Source of the DNA: Candidatus Aenigmatarchaeota archaeon
GTDB lineage: Archaea; Aenigmatarchaeota; Aenigmatarchaeia; GW2011-AR5
Assembly: GCA_016202875.1 (NCBI GenBank)
Contig: JACQNX010000007.1
Location: 1 to 36,808, forward strand
DNA length: 36,808 bases
Direction: 5' to 3'
The notes beneath the pieces were generated by a model. That model saw only the letters and a program-made list of their open reading frames with translations. It did not search any database and had not been told where the DNA came from. Every line of letters begins with the position of its first letter. Position 1 is the first letter of the stretch. Positions 23,403 to 31,811 of the stretch are shown piece by piece. Both the position numbers and the translations under genes were made by a program.

Positions 23403-24371
23403 ATGAAGCGTTTCAATAAGATTAGAGGCATCGGAGGACAGGTCCTCAACGAAGAGGATTTTTTTGTCAGGGAAATTCTGACGAGAAAGTTTTCTGCATT
23501 TAAAAGGGGTAAACATGGGGTTGAGAAGATCTCCGGACCTTTTGTTGTCTTGAAGCTCACAAAACGTGGAATGACAACAGAAGAAGCAATAAAAAAGGTC
23601 GCTAGCATTTATGGGATTAAAAAAGACATAGGCTTTGCAGGATTGAAGGACAAGTTCGCAGTTACTGAACAATACATCACAATCAAAAACTTCTCTGGAA
23701 ATAATTTCTGTAACAAAAATATGTCAGTGGAAAAAGTGAGGGTATCGTCCCATCCGATTGGTGCCGGCGATCTGGAAGGCAACAGGTTTGAAATAACATT
23801 GCACGACTGCACGCATATTAAAAACCTTGATGCGCTTCTGATCTCGCTGAAGACTGAGGGGATGCCTAACTATTTTGGCGAGCAGAGGTTTGGGTCGCAT
23901 GGTGACAATCATGTGATAGGCAGATATCTTGTAAAAAGAATGTACACAGACGCTCTACAAATAATCAACAGGCACGAAAGAAAAGTTGACAACATCAAAA
24001 AAATAGAAAAAAGGAGGCTGAAATTTTTTGTCAATGCCTACCAGTCGTTTATATTCAATAAAATGCTTGACATGTATATAGCCAGACATAGAAAGCCATA
24101 CTACAAAGATGTTCCTGTTGTCGGTAGCAAAACAAAAATTTATCATGACATCTTCTCAAGTATTATAAAAGGTATAATGCAAAAAGAACACATAACTACA
24201 AGAAATTTTCGCATTGACGACCTCAAGCTCTCATGCGATGGCAGTAGCAGACAGGCTTTTGTAAAGCTAAAAATAGAACGCATTGATATTGCAGGAAATA
24301 CCGTAAGACTCACATTCACTCTGCCTCCAGGCAGCTACGCTACTGTAATGTTAAGGGAGTTGACAGGATGA
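23403..24371 (+). CDS. truD: tRNA pseudouridine synthase TruD
   Basis: TruD makes pseudouridine-13 in tRNA. Seen are the N-terminal EDFFVREIL strand, catalytic Asp83 in GFAGLKDKFAVTEQ, PNYFGEQRFG near 158-167, NAYQSFIFNKML near 214-225 and the final LPPGSYATVMLREL. At 322 residues it is shorter than most archaeal TruD proteins; the inserted TRUD domain after the YQS motif appears reduced. The stop overlaps the next gene (ATGA). Confidence 0.95.
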   Translation: MKRFNKIRGIGGQVLNEEDFFVREILTRKFSAFKRGKHGVEKISGPFVVLKLTKRGMTTEEAIKKVASIYGIKKDIGFAGLKDKFAVTEQYITIKNFSGNNFCNKNMSVEKVRVSSHPIGAGDLEGNRFEITLHDCTHIKNLDALLISLKTEGMPNYFGEQRFGSHGDNHVIGRYLVKRMYTDALQIINRHERKVDNIKKIEKRRLKFFVNAYQSFIFNKMLDMYIARHRKPYYKDVPVVGSKTKIYHDIFSSIIKGIMQKEHITTRNFRIDDLKLSCDGSSRQAFVKLKIERIDIAGNTVRLTFTLPPGSYATVMLRELTG

Positions 24372-25717
24372 AAAAGAAAAACAATAGTGAAAAAATTGTG
24401 CTTGCCTTACTATTTGTTTTTCTTTTAGCTATCAGATTATATCCTGCTTATACCAATGAATACCTCAAAGGCAGCGATTCATGGTATCACCTAGAACGCG
24501 CAAGATCTATGCTTGATGGAGATTTCTTTTATGACAGCAGAAATGCTGGCGGAGCTGTAAGTGCCTACACCCCTTTTTTTCATCTGATCATTATTCCTGT
24601 GCACTTTTTTCCTGATCCAGTGGCAGCTGCGAAATTTTTCGGGCCGCTTCTGGGGTTTCTTGGAGCTGTGGCTTTCTTCATGTTTGCAAGAAAAATTATG
24701 GGGTATAAAGAATCGCTGGTTGCGACATTTGTCTTTGGAACAGCTGTGGAAATAGTCAACACTGCGATGTTTTTGGCTCCTGTGAATCTTGCTTTCATAT
24801 TTATGTTTCTTGCGCTGTTTTTTGCTCTTGATGACGAAAAAAGTGGCGGAAAGTTTTATCTGTCCACTCTATTTGCATCTCTTCTGGCTTTGATGCATCC
24901 GCTGACTTTCATTATGTTTATTATTTTTGCACTTGTTTTTCTGGATCATAAGGTGCTGAAATTTATTTCTATTCCGATCACTGTTTTTGTTTTGTGGATC
25001 GTTTTCTCGGCAGCGATAGTGGCACAGACCTCTATTATCTTGAGCAATCCGCTGCCTCTGGAAAGATATTTCTTTGGGGTGAGTGCACTGGCTTTTGCTT
25101 TTGCTGTCATAGGAATCAGAAAGGCACAGCCCAAGCTCAGTTTGCTCTTTGCGCTCTTGACATCTTATTCATTGCTCGTTGTCTTTTATCCGGATCGTGT
25201 CTTTACATATTCTGTCATAGCAGTGGCTTTGCTGGCGGGTATGGGGTTTGCGGATCTTTATCACAAAATATCACAGCACTATCGGTTCATCTTAATGATC
25301 TTTCTGCTTATATCTGCAATTCCTGTTTTTGATTACGGCTATGCGAAGACAGAAATGAGAGGCGAAGACAAATCAGTACTGGATTGGATAAAGAACAATA
25401 CAGAACAAGATGCAACAATTGCGGCAAGCTGGCAGGTGTCAGGGGCATGGATGCCTTATGCTGCTGAAAGGAAGAATATTCTTGGGGCATTCCAGGAATC
25501 TGTTGCTGATTATCAGGAAAGACGGCGAGACCTTGCCGTGGTCTTCTCGTCCGGCGATAAAGAAAAAATAATAGAAACCATGCGGAAATACAATGCAACT
25601 TACATCTTTGTCAACAAAATGGAAGACGATGCCCTGTACAAGGGCAGCATAAAGAGATTTTCTGACATGTTTACGGAGGTGGATGGAAATGACTATGCGC
25701 ACCTCTATAAAATATGA
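24368..25717 (+). CDS. AglB/STT3-like multi-pass membrane protein (1)
   Basis: 449 residues with about ten membrane helices. After the first helix comes GSDSWYHLERA (about 35-45), matching the acidic D-x-D-like loop of the AglB/STT3 oligosaccharyltransferase family (GT-C fold). The C-terminal soluble part is short and its candidate acceptor-site motif (ASWQVSGAW) lacks the classic WWDYG. It could be a reduced oligosaccharyltransferase or another polyprenyl-phosphate-sugar transferase. It is coupled to TruD upstream by ATGA and overlaps the next, related gene by 29 nt. Confidence 0.65.
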   Translation: MKKKNNSEKIVLALLFVFLLAIRLYPAYTNEYLKGSDSWYHLERARSMLDGDFFYDSRNAGGAVSAYTPFFHLIIIPVHFFPDPVAAAKFFGPLLGFLGAVAFFMFARKIMGYKESLVATFVFGTAVEIVNTAMFLAPVNLAFIFMFLALFFALDDEKSGGKFYLSTLFASLLALMHPLTFIMFIIFALVFLDHKVLKFISIPITVFVLWIVFSAAIVAQTSIILSNPLPLERYFFGVSALAFAFAVIGIRKAQPKLSLLFALLTSYSLLVVFYPDRVFTYSVIAVALLAGMGFADLYHKISQHYRFILMIFLLISAIPVFDYGYAKTEMRGEDKSVLDWIKNNTEQDATIAASWQVSGAWMPYAAERKNILGAFQESVADYQERRRDLAVVFSSGDKEKIIETMRKYNATYIFVNKMEDDALYKGSIKRFSDMFTEVDGNDYAHLYKI

Positions 25718-27119
25718 TAAAAAAGTCATAAGTTCCGGCATAAACAAATACGAGACATTGGCAGTTTTCCTGATAGCACTGGCAATATTTTCTCTGCCAA
25801 CTATCTTGCGTTGGACATATTTTGACAATCCAAGCATAATAGGGTTTCCTACGTATCTGCACCAGAGACAGGCATTGGATTTGGATGGCTATGATGAGTT
25901 GAGTTTTGGCGGGCGAGCGTATACATATCCACCGCTCTTCAGCTATGCTATTGCTGGCTTCTCCTTACTGATGCCGATACATATCGGAGGCATGCTGCTT
26001 GTTGCGATCATGGGAGCAGTTTCTGCGGCATTTTTTTATCTTATTGTCCGTGAGCACATCAGCAGGAAGTATGCATTGCTGTCAAGCATACTACTGATTC
26101 TAGTGCCGGGCACAATATACTTCAATGCGCATCTCTCAAGCAGGGCGCCGCCGTTTGCGCTGGGCATGGCTGCTATTTATTTTTTGCTGAGAAAATATAG
26201 TGCCCGAAAGAATCTATCACCATGGTTAGCACACAAAAACATCATTATAGCCGGGATTTTTTTGGGGGTAGCAGCATTGTTTCATCCAGAAACTGCGTTC
26301 TTCTTTGGTCTTGTAGGATTATTCAGAGCAGTGAAGGATAGAAGGATATGTATTTCGCTGCTGCTTGCTGTTGTTATTGCATCTGCTTACTATATTTCTT
26401 TTATTGCAACACACGGCTTTCCTGAATACAGTGCGCTGCATGAAGAATACAGGTCAAGACAGTACAGCTTGGAATCGACACGGGCAGAGACATTCTTTTT
26501 TGAGCTAGCTCCCAATGGCTACCTTAATTTTGCAATAGCAGGGCTCGCTGTTTTTGGGATTGCGAAGAAGAGGCATATGTTTCTTTTTTACTGGCTGGTA
26601 CTTGCAATAGCTTTTGCACTTATCGCAGAGAGGTTTGCTGTGTACCTTGCTGTGCCTGTTGTTTTGCTTGCTCTGTACGCATTGATCATGATGGAAAAGA
26701 AAACATGGTTCAAGACTGCGCTGACATTGGTACTCATTTATGCAATAATGCTGGCTTCTGTAAAAATCTTTTATTTCGCGCAATTTTACCCGACAAAAGA
26801 ACAATACGGCACAATGATTTGGATCAAGCAGAATACGCCGGAAAATGCTACAATTCTCAGCGATTGGCAGTGGGGGCACTGGATCGCTGGTATTGCGGAG
26901 CGCAGAAATTTTGTGGACGGCTATGCAGAGTATGCACCGAATGTCACAGCTAGGATAAATGAACTTGAACAGTTTTACAAGACATGCCAGATTCCTGAAG
27001 GCTACAACATCTCTTACATATATATGGAAAAATGGTTTGCAGCTAGCAAGAACATTACGTGTATGGACAAGTTCCAGCTTGTTCACGAGAACAGCGGCTT
27101 TGCTGTGTATAAAGTGTGA
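25689..27119 (+). CDS. AglB/STT3-like multi-pass membrane protein (2)
   Basis: About 476 residues from ATG 25689, six nt behind GGAGGTGG (ATG 25683 also in frame). About ten membrane helices. The loop after helix 1 has DLDGYDELSFGGRAYTYPPLF (about 65-85), and the C-terminal part has SDWQWGHWIAGIAERRNFVDG (about 390-410), which lines up with the S-WWDYG-x-WI...R-x-x-x-x-DG acceptor site of AglB/STT3, with the motif changed to DWQWG. This makes it the better candidate of the pair for transferring glycan to Asn. Substrate and activity are unproven. Confidence 0.65.
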   Translation: MTMRTSIKYDKKVISSGINKYETLAVFLIALAIFSLPTILRWTYFDNPSIIGFPTYLHQRQALDLDGYDELSFGGRAYTYPPLFSYAIAGFSLLMPIHIGGMLLVAIMGAVSAAFFYLIVREHISRKYALLSSILLILVPGTIYFNAHLSSRAPPFALGMAAIYFLLRKYSARKNLSPWLAHKNIIIAGIFLGVAALFHPETAFFFGLVGLFRAVKDRRICISLLLAVVIASAYYISFIATHGFPEYSALHEEYRSRQYSLESTRAETFFFELAPNGYLNFAIAGLAVFGIAKKRHMFLFYWLVLAIAFALIAERFAVYLAVPVVLLALYALIMMEKKTWFKTALTLVLIYAIMLASVKIFYFAQFYPTKEQYGTMIWIKQNTPENATILSDWQWGHWIAGIAERRNFVDGYAEYAPNVTARINELEQFYKTCQIPEGYNISYIYMEKWFAASKNITCMDKFQLVHENSGFAVYKV

Positions 27120-27130
27120 GCATGTTTTGG

Positions 27131-28393
27131 TTATTCAACAACATTTCCTTCGTTCTTGTTCCATTTATTTGTCACGCGCTTGCTGGAAGAACTTTCTGCA
27201 ACAAGCACGACTGCCTGGACAGCAAGCAGAAGCCAGTAATACGGGAATATGAAGAGGTAGGCAACAAGGGTTCGCCATGTGAAGCCGAATCTAGCCATGT
27301 TCAGGAGCAGGTAAAGGAAAGAGAACAGCCACGAGAGAATAATCGCTGACATCAATGCTGTCAGTGCATATGCACCAGTCAAAATATTCACAACAACATC
27401 CGCTATGCCGTAAATGGTGAACCACTTTGCCAGCAATTCTACGGATGCCAAGGAAAGCGGCTGCGAGATAAAATTTCCTACAAACCAGTACACTGCAAAT
27501 GGAATGTACATAAGGGCAAAAGCATACCAGAAGAGATGCATGGGAAATGCATAGTTTCCTATAAAATTCAGGCTGCGCGAGAAAAGAATGTCTGAATGTT
27601 TTTTGGCAACCTGCATAGAGCCGCGCCCCCATCTTATTCTCTGTTTCACAAGGCCGGTCAAACTAGAAGGAGCGGCTGTATGGATCACAGCGCGGGACAT
27701 CACAGCATGGAAACCTGCTTTTCGCAGGCGGATTGTGACATCAATGTCTTCGGTAAGCGTGTCATTGCTAAATCCATGGATTTTTTCCAGCGCAGATTTC
27801 TTGAATGCTGCAAAGCCCGGCGTGACATACGTGGAATTGAGCTTGCTACAGATATGGCGCCAGCCAGAAGAAACAATATAATCTATATCCTGAAACCATG
27901 TGAACAGGCCATTGTACTTCACTCTTATTGCGCCTGAAGATGCTCCTGTTTTCGGATCAGCAAGTGGCTGGACAAGTGCCAAGAGGGATTGTTTTTCTAT
28001 GGATGAATCTGCATCCATGCAAACAACTGTTTCAAACCGTGCTTTTTCAAGTCCGTAATTAAGCGCTTTGGCTTTTCCAGAATGGGGAATTGAGAAGAGC
28101 CTCACGGCTTTGTTTTTTCTGGAGAGTGCTTTTACAATTTCAGCTGTTTCATCAGAAGAGCCATCGTCAATGACGAGAACTTCTTTCTTGCTTGGATAAT
28201 CTGCATTGAGGATGCTCTGGATTGTTGCTGCTATGAAACGTGCTTCATTGTGCGCTGGTATGATTATAGAGACTGGTGGCGTGTACGTACTTTTTCCCAT
28301 TCTTCTTGCTGGCAGCAAAAATATTGCAATAGCTACTATATGCACAGCTGCGAGCGCTGCGAACAGCACTGTTAGGATTAATTCTAAGGACAT
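27131..28393 (-). CDS. Membrane-bound processive-type GT2 glycosyltransferase (1)
   Basis: 420 residues: N-terminal helix (about 5-27), GT-A domain with VSIIIPAHNEARFI near 41-54, VIDDGSSDET near 73-82, MDADSS near 125-130, TEDIDVTIRL near 218-227 and QRIRWGRGS near 256-264, then three or four C-terminal helices. D, D-x-D, ED and (Q/R)xxRW are all present, as in cellulose, hyaluronan and poly-N-acetylglucosamine synthases. It may build or export a surface polysaccharide. It lies tail to tail with the AglB-like pair and follows a related gene on its own strand. Confidence 0.87.
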   Translation of the reverse strand: MSLELILTVLFAALAAVHIVAIAIFLLPARRMGKSTYTPPVSIIIPAHNEARFIAATIQSILNADYPSKKEVLVIDDGSSDETAEIVKALSRKNKAVRLFSIPHSGKAKALNYGLEKARFETVVCMDADSSIEKQSLLALVQPLADPKTGASSGAIRVKYNGLFTWFQDIDYIVSSGWRHICSKLNSTYVTPGFAAFKKSALEKIHGFSNDTLTEDIDVTIRLRKAGFHAVMSRAVIHTAAPSSLTGLVKQRIRWGRGSMQVAKKHSDILFSRSLNFIGNYAFPMHLFWYAFALMYIPFAVYWFVGNFISQPLSLASVELLAKWFTIYGIADVVVNILTGAYALTALMSAIILSWLFSFLYLLLNMARFGFTWRTLVAYLFIFPYYWLLLAVQAVVLVAESSSSKRVTNKWNKNEGNVVE

Positions 28394-28448
28394 GTTTGCA
28401 CCCAGCCGTATGACGCCAGAGGCGTCAGTAACTGTTGATTATACTGTC

Positions 28449-29753
28449 TTAACTCTTTTTCATACTTGCATAGGGAAGCAATTGGGGCAATGAAAAATTT
28501 TCATTGCCTGTTTTCTGAATCATAGTCCAGTGCATGGGCTGGCTCCTCAGCACTTTTATAATCCCATGGCATACGCTCAGGGAGACAAGGATTCCTATTG
28601 TGAGGGCAGAGAAAAATACAATTGGGACAGAGTGCAATCTCCTTTCTTTTCCCAGTGCCACAATACCGGCAAATGTGAAGCCGGATGCAAGGATGAAATT
28701 TATGAGCACATCTGAAACAAGGCGCGGGATATTTATGTCAGCAGGATTACCTGTCATGAATGAGAGGGCGCCAAAAAACATGAATGCGACCAGGAAAAAG
28801 GATGAGATATAGCCCAGCATTGTGGCGGACAGCAAGGCGCGCTGCAGCAGAGAGAACTTTCCAAATAATATTGATTTTTTATGACGCAGAAACGCGCTCA
28901 TATTACCATAAGCCCATCTGCGCTGCTGCGTGCGCAGGCCGCGCACATTGTAAGGCACTTCTCCCAGGACCTGAAGATCAGGAAGATAGCATGTCTTGTA
29001 GCCCTGCGTAAGGGCGCGCACAGAAAATTCCACATCTTCTGTAACACTGCCTTCTAGCCAGCTGCCCAGCCTGACAAGGACGTCTTTTCTCACAGCCTCT
29101 GCTGAGCCGAACAACAGCGAGACTCCAGCACGGTTGTTTAACTTTGCGAGGAGATTGTGATATACCATGAGCACTGTGCTTGCGAATTTTGAGGTAGGGC
29201 TCTGCTGCATGTTCATGTAAGCCCATTTGGCCTGGACGCATGCTATCTGTGTGTCTGCAAAAGGCTGGATTATGCGCCTGAGAAAATCTTTTGGAGGGAC
29301 AAAGTCTGAATCAAACACTACTATGATCTCGCCTTTTGCATAACGCAGCATGTTGTTAAGGTTCCCTGCCTTGAAGCCTGCATTTGAGCCGCGCCTTATA
29401 ACTTTTATCCTTCCTCTGTATTGGCGCGCAAATGCATCTATCATTTTTGAAACTTCGGGGTCAGAGCTGTCGTCGCCTATAAGGATTTCATATTTGTTCT
29501 TTGGGTAGTCCATCTGCAGGCATGCTTCTGCACACCGCAGCGCCACAGGCTCGTTGAACGTTGGGATTTGTACTGTAATTTTTGGAAATTTCTTCATCTG
29601 TTTGTTTTTGTAGCTGCGTGCCTTATGGAAAAAGCCGCTTATGCCCAGCAGATAAAAGAATATGGAAAATATAGCAACAGGTATGACAAGCCCGTGAAAT
29701 ATCTGCGTTGATGCATCGTGAACAAATAGCTTGAGCAGCTCCAGTTCTAGCAT
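28449..29753 (-). CDS. Membrane-bound processive-type GT2 glycosyltransferase (2)
   Basis: 434 residues: one N-terminal helix, GT-A domain with TVQIPTFNEPVALR near 60-73, IGDDSSD near 92-98, VFDSDFVPP near 150-158, TEDVEFSVRALTQGY near 240-254 and QQRRWAYGNMSAFL near 279-292, then about four C-terminal helices. All catalytic motifs of processive GT2 enzymes are kept. It differs enough from the neighbour at 27131 to use another sugar or acceptor. The two are 55 nt apart and probably co-transcribed. Confidence 0.87.
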   Translation of the reverse strand: MLELELLKLFVHDASTQIFHGLVIPVAIFSIFFYLLGISGFFHKARSYKNKQMKKFPKITVQIPTFNEPVALRCAEACLQMDYPKNKYEILIGDDSSDPEVSKMIDAFARQYRGRIKVIRRGSNAGFKAGNLNNMLRYAKGEIIVVFDSDFVPPKDFLRRIIQPFADTQIACVQAKWAYMNMQQSPTSKFASTVLMVYHNLLAKLNNRAGVSLLFGSAEAVRKDVLVRLGSWLEGSVTEDVEFSVRALTQGYKTCYLPDLQVLGEVPYNVRGLRTQQRRWAYGNMSAFLRHKKSILFGKFSLLQRALLSATMLGYISSFFLVAFMFFGALSFMTGNPADINIPRLVSDVLINFILASGFTFAGIVALGKERRLHSVPIVFFSALTIGILVSLSVCHGIIKVLRSQPMHWTMIQKTGNENFSLPQLLPYASMKKS

Positions 29754-29826
29754 GCTAATAATTATAAAACATTCTTATTAAAAGTTGTTAGTGTTAAGGT
29801 TGTCGAAAGATTGTAAACTTAAGACT

Positions 29827-30330
29827 CTAGATTGGCGAGAGCAGGAAGTTCTGTGAAATGAATGTCAGCAGTGCCAAGGTTACTGCAAGGGCAATGGTTA
29901 TGGTCACAGCCTGTTTCTGTGTTTTATTCATGCCCACCTCAATGCCCACAGCAACAAACACAAGTGACCATATAATCCCTATTAGTTTTACAAAGCCATG
30001 CGGAATCCAGCCAAGCACAAGGGCTGGTGTTGCGGCATAGGTGACAATAAAGAATGCCTTCTTAAAGGACTCTTTGTCAAGTGTCCTGAAAACCATCAAT
30101 GCAAGCAAGGCTGAAGTTATAAAGACGCCTCCTAGTATGGACAAAAAAAATACTGCAATACTCTCAACTATGCCCATAACCAGCTTGACTGTTGTCCAGC
30201 CAGCAGCTATGGTCAGTGCACTTAATGCAGAAAATATCATTCCCAATACAGCAACTTGTGTCAAATCCTGGATAAAATGCGCTTTGTTTTTCTTGAAAAA
30301 GAGGTCAGAGTCTTTTAGTAGTATCTTCAT
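29827..30330 (-). CDS. Yip1-family membrane protein
   Basis: 167 residues with five membrane helices and a short cytosolic N-terminus (MKILLKDSDLFFKKNK). The hydrophobic pattern and a middle TYAATPALVLGWIP segment fit the archaeal/bacterial Yip1 domain family, whose role is unclear. Its start overlaps the stop of the lipoprotein gene (ATGA), so they are one operon. Confidence 0.7.
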   Translation of the reverse strand: MKILLKDSDLFFKKNKAHFIQDLTQVAVLGMIFSALSALTIAAGWTTVKLVMGIVESIAVFFLSILGGVFITSALLALMVFRTLDKESFKKAFFIVTYAATPALVLGWIPHGFVKLIGIIWSLVFVAVGIEVGMNKTQKQAVTITIALAVTLALLTFISQNFLLSPI

Positions 30331-30905
30331 GAACTCACTCCTTTTATGTCACTGATGCTGTTGATATCAAAAACAATGAGCACCAGCTTATCAGCAGCCA
30401 ACGACAAATTTTTCTGGCTTGTGCCCTGCAAGAGCACGGTCTTGTCCTGCAGCGTGATGGAAGTCTCTGTGGCGCCTGTTGCAGGACCCTTGAGCCAGAG
30501 TGTAAGGCCTTTCAGTGCTGGCTCTGGGATGGGCTCGCTTCTGAAATTGTACCATTGAGTCCCATTGTCGGAAATGAAGTAGTAGACATCAATAGTTGTG
30601 CCTTTTCCCTGGGACGCGAAATAGAAAGGAATTTTTGCATTGATGTCTATGAGCACTATGCGGAACATGCCGTTGTCAAGCTCGTCTGTGCCATTGAAGA
30701 CTATGTTAAGATGGCGCTCATTCTGGAAGAGGGTAAAGATCTCGGGCTCGCTCTCCGCTTTCACGAGAATGGATTGCCTGATGTCGTTGTTGAATGTGTA
30801 TATCTGCGTGTGGCCTGGGATGGTGATTTCTGTTATGGGCAGGTCCTGCTGCACGCAGCCTGCGACAAGAACTACAGCAATGAGTGCAAAAAATACATGT
30901 CTCAT
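30327..30905 (-). CDS. Lipoprotein of unknown function
   Basis: 192 residues. The N-terminus MRHVFFALIAVVLVAGCVQQD is a signal peptide with lipobox VAGC, so Cys17 is probably lipid-modified and the protein held on the outer face of the membrane. The rest is beta-rich with a few N-x-S/T sequons. No family recognised. Translationally coupled on both sides: ATGA with the 59-residue gene upstream and ATGA with the Yip1 gene downstream. Confidence 0.72.
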   Translation of the reverse strand: MRHVFFALIAVVLVAGCVQQDLPITEITIPGHTQIYTFNNDIRQSILVKAESEPEIFTLFQNERHLNIVFNGTDELDNGMFRIVLIDINAKIPFYFASQGKGTTIDVYYFISDNGTQWYNFRSEPIPEPALKGLTLWLKGPATGATETSITLQDKTVLLQGTSQKNLSLAADKLVLIVFDINSISDIKGVSS

Positions 30906-31081
30906 TTTTTTTTCACCTTATCCTTGACAACAAATGCCAACAAAATCTCTCCGCCTACTTTTAGGCCAGCTTTTTGCTGTCGCTTAAGATAAATGCCACC
31001 ATTTTCTTCTATTGCATCAGTAACTTCTTCGTCATAATTAAATGCAGTCGCATCTTCTCGCAGTGTTATTTGTAATGGCAT
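30902..31081 (-). CDS. Small 59-residue protein heading the lipoprotein operon
   Basis: An ORF of 60 codons from ATG 31081 to TGA 30902-30904, beginning MPLQITLRED and ending KDKVKKK. Its stop overlaps the lipoprotein start as ATGA, the junction type used in this operon, and a TATA-like TATTTATT precedes it by about 20-30 nt on the minus strand. The product is soluble, acidic in the middle and Lys-rich at the end. Function unknown. It lacks hydrophobic segments, unlike its partners. Confidence 0.6.
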   Translation of the reverse strand: MPLQITLREDATAFNYDEEVTDAIEENGGIYLKRQQKAGLKVGGEILLAFVVKDKVKKK

Positions 31082-31125
31082 TATCGTTCTCGTGCAGCAA
31101 AAAATAAATAGGCGATGCCAGAAAC

Positions 31126-31803
31126 TTATTTTCTCGGCCTGCTGCGGGGCCTGCTATAGTGCCAGTAAGCTCCTGCCAGGATTATAATCAGCAGAACAAC
31201 GAGATAGGCAAATGTCATGTTGGTGCTGGGCTGTTCTGGGAAAAGAGGCTGCTGTATTGGCTGGGGCTCTTGAGGTGGTGTTGGTGATGGTGATGGTTGA
31301 GGCGGGACAATCTGCTCTGTTACAACTGTTGCAACAAGCAGGCTTGCTGCTCTGGAATTAAATCCGCCAGGATATGTCCATACGGCAATAAATTCATAGC
31401 CGCCGGTAGCTGCAGGTGCTGTCATTGTGTATGCCAATGTGATAGGCGAAGAGAATGCTTTGCTGAATTTCCAGTGCAAGCCGTTGCGGGTCTTTCCCTG
31501 GTAATCTCTTACCTGGCTGTCAAAAGTGACATCAGAACGGGAATAGCCGGACACTGACCAGTCATTCAGGTTCCAGCCATTTGGCACAAAATCTGCCAAA
31601 TCAAAGGCTGTGAGAGAGCCCTCGGGATTTATTGTGAATGAGACAGTAAAAGCAGAAGACGGATCTACGACAGACGGCATGTTTCTGTCCACGCTTACTG
31701 CGAATGCGGGCGTGCTGAGCAACAGGAATACTGAGATGATGATTATTAGTTTTGCAGCCGCTGCAGACAAATCATCTTGCAATATTTTCGTCTTCATTTT
31801 CAT
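31126..31803 (-). CDS. Secreted surface protein with C-terminal membrane anchor
   Basis: 225 residues: signal peptide (about 17-35, ending STPAFA), a beta-sandwich-like domain of about 120 residues (SFTINPEGSLTAFDLADFVP...), a Pro-rich stalk (PPQPSPSPTPPQEP), a membrane helix near 197-215 and a basic tail (YSRPRSRPRK). This is the standard layout of archaeal wall-anchored proteins. The start lies 8 nt after the stop of the upstream gene, with AGGTGA overlapping that stop, so they are coupled. Confidence 0.75.
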   Translation of the reverse strand: MKMKTKILQDDLSAAAAKLIIIISVFLLLSTPAFAVSVDRNMPSVVDPSSAFTVSFTINPEGSLTAFDLADFVPNGWNLNDWSVSGYSRSDVTFDSQVRDYQGKTRNGLHWKFSKAFSSPITLAYTMTAPAATGGYEFIAVWTYPGGFNSRAASLLVATVVTEQIVPPQPSPSPTPPQEPQPIQQPLFPEQPSTNMTFAYLVVLLIIILAGAYWHYSRPRSRPRK

Positions 31804-31811
31804 TCTATCAC

